Shown here: in pieces, positions 50,801-62,500 of the stretch
Layout: each line of letters begins with the position of its first letter
Position numbering within the stretch: the first letter of the stretch is position 1
Notes under the pieces: model-generated
The model's database searches: none
What the model was told of the DNA's origin: nothing
What the model saw: the letters and a program-made list of their open reading frames with translations, nothing else
Source of the DNA: Paraphysoderma sedebokerense
Lineage: Eukaryota > Blastocladiomycota > Physodermatomycetes > Physodermatales > Physodermataceae
NCBI GenBank assembly: GCA_025602915.1
Contig: JAHLJZ010000026.1
Span: forward strand, 212,399 to 276,398
Length of the DNA: 64,000 bases
Direction of reading: 5' to 3'
Made by a program: the position numbers and the translations under genes

Positions 50801-53800
50801 AATACTAAGAAATCAGCCGACCCGCTGGACTTTCCGCGCGTCACTCTGACCTGCTTTTTCATTTTTCGGGCAGAAGCCAAATCTAAATGTATAGCCGCGT
50901 CTACTGACGACTTAATTATAGCAACGACTTGACGCAAGCAAACCAATGCGAGTAATTGTGTTCGCCATCTTGGGAGCACTTTAATGGTAGAATTTGCGTT
51001 GAAAGGATTTGATTTCATCCTGACTTGACCGCCTGCTTGTTCAATTTGAATTGTATCTGCATCGTCATCAGTTTCCCCACCGCTTATCGCGCCAGTGGGT
51101 GAACTTGCTTCTACCACGGGAGCATTCGATTTCGTTAAAATGAATCGACAAATGTCTAGCCATTTTGACGGTGCAGTCGGTCCGGTGAATTCGACAAGAT
51201 CAGTCAACACTTTCTTGACACCATCATGGAGATTAGCGTCGTTGTCAGTATCTAATAAACTGAATAATTGCTCTTCTAAGCACCCAACGCAACAGCTCAA
51301 GACAGTTGAGACATCCCGCTGAACCAGTTGCCACAAGCATGTTAATGATGTCTTCTTCAACTGCAGATGAGTTGTCGGTGTAAGATGGCTTTGGAGGAAA
51401 GGGACTAGCGAAACAGTGTCGACAAGACTAGGCGCTACAAGGATTAGATGTTGGATGCACCGGATCGCTTCGACCACAACAAACTGCTCTGAATCATTCT
51501 TTAGCACTTCTATCAAATTGAGAACAAGTTCACTGATCTTTTTGGACGACTGGAGTTCGGGGCCCAGAGTACCGATTAAAGCATATAGCACTCGCCCAAG
51601 GCTCTGATACACTACATTCAGACCGCTATAACCGGCGCTGATTCCGTTCATCCCGGCACCTGGTTCATGAGCTTCCGACATCAAGATTTTTGTTATAATG
51701 CCCAATGTTGAATTTATGTAGGGTCCAAACATCAATCCGGCCGACTCGATTAATGACCACAGCGAGTGTAAACTCCAAGAGTGGACGACGGGATGTGGAT
51801 CAACCGATAGTGAATGAACGATACCAACAATTGATTTTAAATGAGTATTGGCTGCCAGACCACCTGAGTGACTATGGATTGACGATAGAGCTAATGCGCA
51901 GCCGGCTCGAATTTCTGGGTCACGATTTTTTACGATTTCGTCGACGAGGGTTTGTACATAGGTGTTAAGAGCATTCGAGGCTGAAACTGACGCCAGTCTG
52001 CCGACAACTTCGCTAGCACAATTCCTGACAAAAGGATCACCATTACCAAGTAAAGGCTGTCGTTGCGTTAATACATATTTCAACATTAATTCATTCAAAA
52101 GACGATTAGAATTACCTGGACTAATTCCCAAATGAACGCTGTCGATTTAGAAGTAAGCGAGGTATTTGAAGAGCTTGGATTATTCTTCTCTCGCCCCTTC
52201 GCCATAGTGCTCATCATTGACTGCAATATGCCCAACGAAAGTAAAAGTGTATTCAGTTGAAATGCGACTTTTTTATTCACTTTATCGAACTTCTGTTTCG
52301 CCACTTTGGAAAACTGTTCCAATGTGCCCTCCTGCAGTTGAGGAGACACGTACGGAATTATCATAGCTAATATCTCGATCGCTGCATCGACGAGTGCAAA
52401 TGGCGCTGGCAAAGGGAGAGGTCGGCCCAGTCGATGGTAGTTGGACGAAACCGAGGTAGCCGAAGAGTAGGTCATGTATACAGTGACAGGGTCGTAATCT
52501 GGCGCTCCAATTATCGGATGGTGAAGCTACGAAATGTTAATATCCAAGTCGTTTAGTCAGCTCAGTGTAATAGTCTCGCACTTACTTGAGCTTCAATTTT
52601 CTGATTGTAACCGAGAACCCAGGTCTCGTCTTCAATACTAGAATTGCGGCCGGGATCATTTGCAGGGCTGTATCTTCCGGTGACTGCAACAGAAAATCCA
52701 CGTAACAAACCAGACACGCCAAATTCCACAGAATTCCAAACTCCGGAACCGGCTAATACATTGGGATTGCTGCCGAGAGTGTGGTAGGTGTTGTAAGGAG
52801 TACCGACAGAAAATGTTGATGATGATTCGACGGCGATTATTTCAACCGCGAGTTTCAACAACAATGGGAATGAAGTATCACAAGAGGTAATTGGGTTGAC
52901 GAGTGCGAAACACTGGAAGAGGCGCTTGCGTGTTAAAAAATCAAGTTCGTGCAGTTTCAGGGTACTTGGATAGGTCGGTGACGCAGGAGAAATGGTATTT
53001 GATAAGACAGATGACATCGACTGCAACGGCACAAGTGACATTGTAGTTAGCGTATTGTTCAACAAAGCAATGATCCGCTTGCTGACATCTGAGATGACGA
53101 GTTCTCGATTGTTGAAAAGAAAGCTGTACAGACTAGCTAATGCTGCCTCACGATGGTGTAAAAACATGAACATTTCCAAGTCATTCTTTGGTAAGGCGTC
53201 CTTGACAGTGGCGGCAGAGAGTTTTGGTAAAGCATTCTTCCACAGCAGCAACAACTGAGATAAATGAATCTTAACAAAGCTTGGACCCAGCGACATTAAT
53301 CCACCGATCAGGTTCCATGCCACACGAGTTTGTGTCATTATGCAACGAAGGTCCTTCGAGGTCGACTTTAGCAATTGAGAGGAGAGTGCAAACACTTTGG
53401 TGGAAATTTCAAAGGATACGTAAAGTGGGCGGCAGGGAATAACGGTCATCATCGCAGCCAAGCCGTAGGAGTAACCAATGTGCTTTTTGAATTCGTACGG
53501 TTGCTGATTTGTGGAGTTACACAGCTTCGGAAGATCATTCGACAAAAAAGAATGGAGATGTGAGATGAGTTTCGACAGGGTGCTCGGCAAGGATAAAGTA
53601 AAGCATCGAAGGCACCAAGCTGCAGCGACCTGAACAGAGTGGGAAGGATGTGCCAACCACTTCACTAGAGGATCCACCAACAAATCCTGAACAGCTGTTG
53701 CTAATCCGCCAAGATCCAAAAGTAATCCGGCCAATTCATTTAGAACTGCGACCATTACTGATTTGGGAGGGGTCGGGTAGCTGCTGCTTGGTACTTTGGA

Positions 53801-55293
53801 TAACCAATTCTCTGAGAGCGATCTGACAGCAAGAACTTGTCCTTCCTCACTTAATATCCGCTGACCAATAACATTCCTCAGGACATACGTCACAAGTTCC
53901 CTTACAAAAATGTATTCGGGTTCGACAAGAGAGACAATTTTCGGATTCGACAGAATGTCGACGGTAAAGTGTCTGACGATTTGAGTATACTTGGCTTCGA
54001 CATAACTTGTTCCGAGTTGGATGAACAAGGCAGCATAAGTCTCGGCAATCCCCACACGATAGCAGCGGCCGACGTACTTGATAAACGCTGCAGAAAGGTA
54101 GGACAGCATCTCATCGCCAGAAAGAAGTGATTTTGCTTCTGCAGCTGCCGGAACATCGGTTTCATTTGTCCCGTCCGTTGATTGCTTCGAAGATGATTTT
54201 CCCTTTTTACCTGATGTCGACGGGGCTATAGACACTAGATTTGTTTGAGTGTTAGCAAGAATTGATGCTATAACGGCCGATGCGGAACGACGGACAGCGT
54301 AATTAGAGGCATCGAAGGCTTTAAACAGAGGTGAGAAGATGGCATCAAAATCGTTTGGCGTAGCTGGGTTAATCAAATTTGTGTTCCGAACAATAGCTTG
54401 AAAGCACTGGAAAATACAATTAATTATCGGGGATCATAAAGTGCACTATATAAATACGACGTACTTCTGCGTATGCCACACGGACGCTTAGAATTTTGTC
54501 ATTGATTCCAATCTTCAACATTTTCATCAACTCTTTAACAGTCTGCTCCGAGACACCCTTTCCAGCGCCTTTAAATGCTCGGGCCAATGAGTTTATAGTT
54601 TCAATCTTGACGGACAATTCGGAAGACGTCTTGAGAATCTTGGAAAATATTGCTACAGTTTCTGCGAAAAGCGAGAGTACACGTCCTCCAAACTCTTCAG
54701 TCAACGCACCTATAAGATGTACGGCCACCCTAGAACACCAGTGTTAAACAACACATAAAGTATAGCTTAAGGGAGAAAGGGCAATATACATTTTTGTGGC
54801 ATTGTTCATCTCTACGTCTTTATTGAGTTTATCTTTTGCGTTGAGAATATTTTGGGCCGCAACCAAAGTGTCGAAGACACTTCGGCTTTCTCCCCTTGAA
54901 TATATCTGAGCGTAGCATCGAGCAATCAATTGGCGTATCGGCCGGGTAGGTTTCAAAAGGGCAGTTTGCGGAGAAAGAAATCTGATGAGAATTTTCTCGA
55001 GTTGAGTTTGATTCGTTTTGAGAATATCCTGTAGTATAGGGTTAAGCTCTGGTCGGGTGGCTGCACTGGTATTATTAAGATGAAAGTACTTGTTTGACTG
55101 TTTTTAAATCGGCTAGCAGATTGCATAGCCATTGAAAAAGAAATAGCTCCTGCTTTTCCGGAGCGCCAGCATCTTTCAACTTTGATTCATCGAGGGAAAA
55201 TGATCGTGGAACAACATCAACGATTTGCTGTGTGTCTTGGAGGGGTTGCGGTTGGGAAGTGGAGGGGAAAGCTCCGAAGTTTGCAAAGCTCAT
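47814..55293 (-). CDS. LAA1: LAA1/HEATR5-family HEAT-repeat protein
   Basis: Members bind the clathrin adaptor AP-1 and help traffic between the trans-Golgi and endosomes. Many exons on the minus strand encode about 2,000 residues of HEAT repeats. The family core is clear at 51,500-52,100: 'GNGDPFVRNCASEVVGRLAS', 'DPEIRAGCALALSSIHSH' and 'VDPHPVVHSWSLHSLWSLIE'. The N-terminal segment 'QELFLFQWLCNLLADLK' matches the family's 'FIFEWLRFLDKVL' region. 'LLDLGGLATAVQDLLVDPLV' and 'PSHSVQVAAAWCLRCF' (53,570-53,720) are HEAT helices also seen in HEATR5. The C-terminus 'EPTIQLKMDFANFG' fits too. I chose ATG 55293 ('MSFANFGAF'). An exon at about 55,440-55,340 beginning 'MRTILSDRVVL' could be an upstream start or leader, but its splice phase does not fit this frame. 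Most internal introns were not traced base by base. Confidence 0.87.
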
Positions 55294-56540
55294 AGGGAAA
55301 TCAGTGAGCAAATAACATACAGTACGACAATTCTCACTTGGTGATTTGATTTGAAGCGTTCAAGAGAAACACGACCTTCATCAGATTGATCAGAATGCGT
55401 AGCGGACAAGACCACACGGTCAGATAAAATCGTCCTCATCTATGATTCACTTATTGATAATTTGTCAGGTTGGTATAGGCAACTCAAATGTCACTGATTG
55501 TGTATGTTTTGTCGCTACATATACCACTCAAGAAGTTGAAAACCGAATCCATCATTAATTGGAAAAGTGTCCAAGTCAAATGAATTTCTATCTTTTTATG
55601 TCACTGGTGCAAGGCTTTTTGGTGAACTCAAGATTTGTACTGTTAAGGGTTGCCTGGTTGATCGACAAGCCTCTTGTTTGTGCCGCCGTGCGTAGAAAAT
55701 ATCCGAACTGCATTTGCCGTCCCAAAGAAGAAGTAAAAGCCCCGTTGGTATATGCAGGCACGGATGAGTGTATCTTTAAGACATTGCAGAAGTGATCCCA
55801 CAAATTGCACTGCCTATTTGTGTCCAGTATATTATTATTAGTAATTAATCATTTTGGAGACTTTGAATTCAATCTTGGCAACGTCTCAGTAGGAAGGAAC
55901 ATCAGGGTATAAGCATCCTCATTCGGCCAACGCACGGAATGAAAATGACAGATTGAGAAGAAATCGCTCAACAGACGTGGCATAAGCTCAAGTGCACGGT
56001 GCAATTCGCAATGTGGAATGTGGAATGAGTTCGGAAAGAGTTCGGAACTCCGGATATGTAGAGATTGCAGTCCCATTACCCGCTGCCGTGGGCCCGATAA
56101 GGCGGCAGGCAGCGGGGGAACAGGGAACAGGGAACAGGCTGGAACAGGGAGTGAACAGGGAACAGAGGACGCGGGCTTCCAGTTGGTGCCGGTGGACAGG
56201 GAACTGGGAACAGACCCGAACAGCAGACCGGAACAAGAGGGCGCAGGCTCTTGGTTCACTCACTGTTCACTCACTGTCCACCCGTTCCTCACTCGACACA
56301 ATCGCAGGCTCGCAACACCCTTGACAGTCGCACCCATTGTATTTGTGATGCACTCACACTTCTTTCTGATCAATGCGAATCCTTTTCCCATGAGAGCCCA
56401 TCCAAAAAACACACTCCCAACACAAATACTTCCTCCTCCCCTTCCTCTTTCCCCCATCCTCTTCCCTCTTCTCATCTTTCCCAATCCCCCCTCTTTCTCT
56501 CCACACTCAAGTGTTGCTTCGCTTCAATTCATCTTCACCA
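55294..56540. other. Divergent spacer between LAA1/HEATR5 and the secreted modular protein
   Basis: At 1.25 kb this is the largest gene-poor stretch in the window. Its first part is ordinary AT-rich sequence. It holds a GGAACAG-type repeat cluster (56115-56235), a duplicated TTCACTCACTG (56254-56277), and then a C/T-rich leader (56395-56510) just before the ATG at 56541. Pro- and Ser-rich open frames here come from the repeat and the pyrimidine tract, so I do not call them genes. Confidence 0.55.
56115..56235. repeat. GGAACAG-type degenerate tandem repeat
   Basis: The unit GGGAACA(G) or close variants recur about eight times between 56115 and 56235, at first back to back and later spaced. 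It is a small degenerate minisatellite in the upstream region of the secreted protein gene. GAGTGAACAG (56149-56158) is the exact reverse complement of CTGTTCACTC (56263-56272), so the cluster could pair with the repeat downstream. Confidence 0.75.
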
Positions 56541-59500
56541 ATGCAAAAACTGTCCGCATCCTTCCTTGGATGGGTGCTGTCCGTCCTCGGTTTCTTTTTA
56601 ATTGCAGCTTACGCTCAAGTATCCGCGCCCAACTGGGTTTTCGGTACAGCTTGGGAAAACCTTGATCAGCCAATTTCAGTCAAATTTGCGCCAAATGGCC
56701 GCGCTTTTATTAACCTTAAAGGCGGTATGTAAGCCCTAAACTCGGTATATCATTTGTCAACTAACTAAAAAGATAATTTCGCCGATTCATTTGTGCAGGT
56801 GTGCTTCTTACCACCTCTTCATCGAACGACCCAATTGTCAGAGAATCTTGGGATCTTAGTCAGGAAGTCTTCAATAACTTTGACAAAGGTAAATAGCGAA
56901 AATCTCACAACGGATGATGCCAGCGGCTAACCGACGAGTTATTGTTGTAGGGTTTCTCGGATTGGCCATTCCTCCTAATTATGCTGCGAGTCCCAGAGTT
57001 TATGGTCTATTTACAGCGGATAAAGGACCAAATCAAATTTCCCCGGTTTATAATGATCGCTGCGCGTCGAACGTAAGGCAATCCAGTCTCATTAAAGATG
57101 TTGTTTGATTCTGTCATACTAACGGTTCCGCTGGACAGATCTGTGCAACAACTGCTTCATTGGTTGTGATTTACGTTGACGAAAATGGAATTGGCCAGTC
57201 GCAACAGGTAATTCAGTTAAACTAGTACTTTGTAACCTACAATCCCTTATTCCTGCTTTCCTTCGTCAGACTATCTGGTCCGATTCTACCTGCGTTCATT
57301 CGACCACACACGATGTTGGACAAATCAACTTTGACAGTGCCGGCAATCTTTATCTCACTAATGGCGAAGGGTCTTTTTTTGATCCCGTTCTTGATTTCGG
57401 CCGCCCTCCAGCGACATGTGAGTATTGTATTTTGTAAAATCTGAAGCTCGGTCTTTATTAACACCATTGCAGGCCCAAATGTATCTGCATCTGACACCTC
57501 GATCGACCCGGCTTACCCCGGTGGGGCTTTCCGCTCTCAGGCAAACAGCTCACCTCAAGGAAAAGTTCTACGCTTTAGCGCTGCTTCTTTAGCGACCGCG
57601 GAGTCTAGTCGTACTCGTGCTACTCCGGTAATGATTGCTAAAGGTTCGAATCAAAACATTACAATTGATATGCTACTTTCCGTGCGTTGATTAATCATCC
57701 ATTTTTAGGCTTTAGAAATCCTTACAGAACATACCTTGACACTGCAACCAACGAACTTTGGATTGGTGCGTTGTTCTACATCATAATCATCGATAAAGCG
57801 CTTGCTAACGCGCTGTTTTAAGGTGATGTCGGTGGAGGCACTTTTGAGGAGATTAATCGCTTAACCGGTATCAATACATTACCTGGTAATGCCGCCACGC
57901 CACCAAATTTTGGATGGCCTTGTAGAGAAGCTCTTCTTGTCAGGGATTATGCTTCATTCGGTACAACTTGCTCCGCTGCCCGCTTTCAAAATGTTCAAGC
58001 CCCTGCCTTCGCCTTCCAACACGGCCAGCCGCTTGGCGTAAACCCTCAGACCGTTCCAGCAGATGGTCAATCAGGTACCTTGTTTCATCTCCATTTCGCA
58101 AATGCGAATCCTCTTTAACCCGTATACTATTTTAAATAGCTATCTCCGGTATCTTGGTTTATAAAAGCCCAACGAATTTCCTTCGAAACGGGTTGTTTTT
58201 CTCTGATTATGCTCGAGGTGGCATTTGGTATTTCCCAGCGCCTTACAATTTTGGTGCCCAGCCCCAAACGATTTTGACTGCAGCTCCCGGCATTGTCGAT
58301 ATGACCGAAGGTTTGCCTCTCTTCATTCGTTCTTCCATTTCAAATTCGTTTCTAAATCAGAACTCTTCTAGGCCCTGATGGATTTATATACGTAACACGA
58401 CTTCAGTCTGGCAGAATCAGTAGACTTTTCTATACGACAACTTCGCTTCCACCCGTTGTCGCAGTTGTTACTCGCAAATCCGGAGCAGATTCTAGAACTA
58501 TAACTTTTGATACTACTGGAACATATAACCCAACTGGAGGCGCACTGACTTATTTCTGGGACTTTGGTACGCGTCTCTTATTTTATGACCCGGGTTACTT
58601 GCAAATAGGCTGATCAATCTATTCCCAGAATCCAACGGTAGTCAAGACAGCGCTGTCGCTTCTCCGACTTTCACCTATCCCGCCCGCGCCATTCTGAATG
58701 CCACACTCCGTGTGACGAATTCAGCTGGTCAATCCACCACAAGAAGTATTAGAGTCACCCCTGGATATTTCATCACTGTTACCATCACGACAACCATCGC
58801 AAATAACACCTGGAAAGTGGGAGATACATTCGGATTCAGTGGTACCGCGAGAGATCAAGATGGTACGGTTATGCCAGCCAGTTCTTTTGTATGGCGTACC
58901 ATTTTGAATCACTGTTACTTCCAATCTGCTTGCGACACCGATTTGGCGTGTCACCAGCACGGTTTAGAGACGTATCGAGGGGTTACATCAAATGTTACAA
59001 CTGCTCCAGGTACCCCGATTTTTCACAGAACTTTAGATCTAAACTGAATTTAACAATTTCCGTCAGAACACGAGTACCCTGCGTATCTCACCATTCGAGC
59101 GATCGTCACTCACCCGACGGTTGAAGGCGTTGAAACTACTCAGGACTATGATGTTCATCGTACGTGCATTTGATGTGGTTCTGCCTGCGAAGTCTACTTG
59201 TTCTGACAATTTTATTGAATCCGTAGCTCTCACCTTTGTCAACTCATTCGCCACAGTTCCTAATGGGTTGGATGTCTTCTTTGGCTTGACTCTTTGTCAG
59301 ACTCCTTGTATGTTGCTCATAGTCCTTTTACACAATGTATATATGTTCTGACATCCGTCTTTTGTTCAGGTGCTTATCGGGTCATTGCCAACTCGGCTTA
59401 TACCTTCAACACCCGCTCCCCTCAGATGTCGCTGGACGGAGGTCTTTTCACCTATGGATCATGGTCCACGGGAGCACCCATTTCTCAGACTGTTCAGGCG

Positions 59501-62500
59501 ACTTCTTCAAGAACATTAACTGCAACATTCAATCCTGTCACATACACTCGAAATGCTGTTGCTGCCCCTGGAGGTACAGTCTTTGACTTGGTTTAAAATA
59601 ATATTTGTTTATTGACAAAGTTCTCCCCCGCTGTTAGGTCTGGCTTTCTCTTGCGGTTTTGATGTGTGTACTCTGTCGTGGACAGGAAGTACAGCCGCAG
59701 GCTTAGCAGGTTACATAATCAGATTCCGTCAAGTTCCATTTGGAGTATCCCGCGCATCCGTCCCCTTCTCCTTCTACTTATCGCCTGCTAGCGCTGCTTC
59801 TGAAACACTTCGAAATCTGGATTCTGGTGTTGAAGTTGATGTTCAAATCAGTGTGTTGACTTTTACTGGAGGTGCATATTTTGAAGGAACACCTAGCGCA
59901 ACCGTCACTGCGCGCACATCTATTACTCCGCCTAAAGGAACTGCTATTTGCGATTGTAAGTGATACCAACCTGCTAATATTTTTTGATAAAGCTAATCTA
60001 TCTTTTCAGTCTCTTGCAAAAATAAGACTATCCTTATTGATGATTACACGGATGATACGCTCTTGCAAAACGCTGCCGGATTCGGTACCAATGTCGGCGG
60101 TGGCGCAACCCTTGGTAAAAATGGAGCGGCCCAGGGCACTATTACAGGTATACACTCTTTTGTATTCACGCCATACTATATTTATATTCTAATATTTCTC
60201 TGTTCTATTAGTTTCGCGCGCTGGTGGCGGCGGAGCTTACTGGTTTACCAAGGTTTCCGAGAACTCTTGCTTTAATTCATCACAATATACAACTCTCAGA
60301 ATGGATGTTATTGTTCCCACCGGAATGACTTTTAATATGAAGTTGGATTTCCTTGATACTGCTTGTAATAGTGCGTATCGATGTTTTTACACTTTCCGAT
60401 TGTCGCGGAGTCTAACTCCGTTTTAATTTCTAGCTTTGGCTGGAAGCAGTGGTTCTGTCTCATCTGGCGACTATGTCCGAACATTTGGCAGTCTGACTAC
60501 CATCGAAATTCCTCTTGCGGCCTTCGGACCATTCCCTCGTGATAGACTGACAGCCATCGTCATCGATTTCTTCTCCATCACTGGTACTCTCACCGTTGAT
60601 AATATTGTCTTAATCAATCGTTGTTCTGGCAGTCCCATCTGTCCTTCATTGGTAGTCGATGCTTTTGAGAACAGAGCCGCCTATGCAAACGGTGTCAATT
60701 CGCTTAGCTTTGCAACCAATGATATCGGAATGGGCAGTGACGTAGTCGGTTTTGCTGGTCTGGAGCTGGTCCCACTCTCTGGTTCTAGTTGGTTTTCCGA
60801 AGTTCAAGCTCCTGGAGTTTGCGGTGTTGTTACCGGCTATACTCATTTGGAATTCGACTATTCGGGACCCCTCGTTGCGGGAGCCTTGCCGTTCAACGTT
60901 ATTCTTCAATACTACACTGGTACCGGTGCCTGCAGTGCAACGAATGTTGCCCAAGCTGTCGTTCCTGGATCAGCTGTCACTTATGTAGTCGGAGGAGCGT
61001 CCGTTCCTCTTTCGTACTTCCCTGGAGCGAATTTAGACCGAGTTTGGAGGATTATCTTATCTGGATTTGACCCTTCGTCAAACGATGTTGCACATGACTT
61101 CAAGAATCTCCGTTTCGTGAATCGACAGTCTTGTCGCTGTGACAGCAGTAAGTAAATTTTTCATAATGATGTATTCTGTTCCAATGATTTACCCCGATTT
61201 TTCGTAGTATTCCTTGACAATTTCGACTCGGCTGCTCAGTTTGGCACGAACTTCAATCTTCTCGGTGGAGCGTTTGGATCTGATGGAATGGCTGTTGCAA
61301 GAACCGCTGCAGGACAACTTTCCCTCACCGCCAATGTCCCAACCGCCTACTTCTACTCAAATTTCGCTCGTGCTGGATGTTACAATTCCTACTCCCGTCC
61401 CATCCTTACCTTCAGTGTCAACGGACCAGCTGGTGCTGCTTTCACTTTAGAAATTCAAATCCGATCTCCGGATTGTCTCACTCCGGTTGCTGAGATCATC
61501 CCGTATAGAATCTCCACTACTGGTGCTGCTATCGACATCACGATTGACCTCCGAGAAAGATTGACCCCTCAGCAATTAACAAGGCTCCAAGTTTGTTATT
61601 TCACTTTTTTCCTTTGCCGCTTTCTCTTATTTACCTATGCCTTGTAGTCATTCGTTGTCGATGGGTTCAGTGTAACCGGTCAGGCTTTCGTTTTTGACGA
61701 CATTCGTCTGAACTCTGAAGGATGCGGATCTTATAGTCCTCCCCCAGTTGTGTGCCTCCCTGGTATGTGAAAATTTGCTTCTCTATATATACCCCCAACT
61801 TACTCTAACTGTTACTTCTATAGTGGTCATCGATAATTTCGATACCCCCGTTCAGTTTGCCACGTCGAAGAATCTTCTCGGGGGATGGTTCGGATCTGGT
61901 TCCATGACTGCCACTCGTACTGCTGCCGGAGCTTTGTCACTTGTGTCTTCTCCGACGGGATACTTCTACACGAGTACGTATCAGATTTAACCAGACTTTC
62001 CTTCCAGATATTGACTTTTTAATTGTACTAGATTTCCTGCCAAGCCCCCCTGGTGGATGTTATGATGCATCAAGAACTCCACTTGTCAACTTCACAGTTA
62101 CTGCTCCTGCCGGTGCTACTTTCCAAGTGGAAATCCAATGGCGGTCAGCCGATTGTGCCACCGCTCGAGCTGGTGCCGCAGTTTGGACTTTTACTGCTAC
62201 TGGTGCGCGACAACAGTTATTTTTCGACATGAGAGATAGAATTGGTGCGGCCGAATTACGTCGTCTTCAAGTAACTTTGATTCTTTTCGCTCCAAAATTG
62301 TTTCTCAATATTAATACAATTATATTATGAAGGCTCTTGCTCTAATTGGCTTTTCACAGAATGGGGTCGCATATGTTTTTGATGATTTCTCCTTTAATAG
62401 TGTATCATGCACCGCATCGTGTCCTTCCGGTTTGTTTCTCCCATTTCGCATGTGTCCATATAAATATCTCATTACCCTTTTTTCTAGTTCTCATCGATGA

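Noticed and set aside
55849-56330. Pro/Ser/Gly-rich open frames on both strands near 56 kb.
   Set aside because: Their composition comes directly from the GGAACAG repeat and the pyrimidine-rich leader. No domain or splice support.
57640-57665. GGTTCGAATC, the T-loop-like string of a tRNA.
   Set aside because: No acceptor stem or anticodon arm around it. It lies in an exon and intron border of the secreted protein gene.
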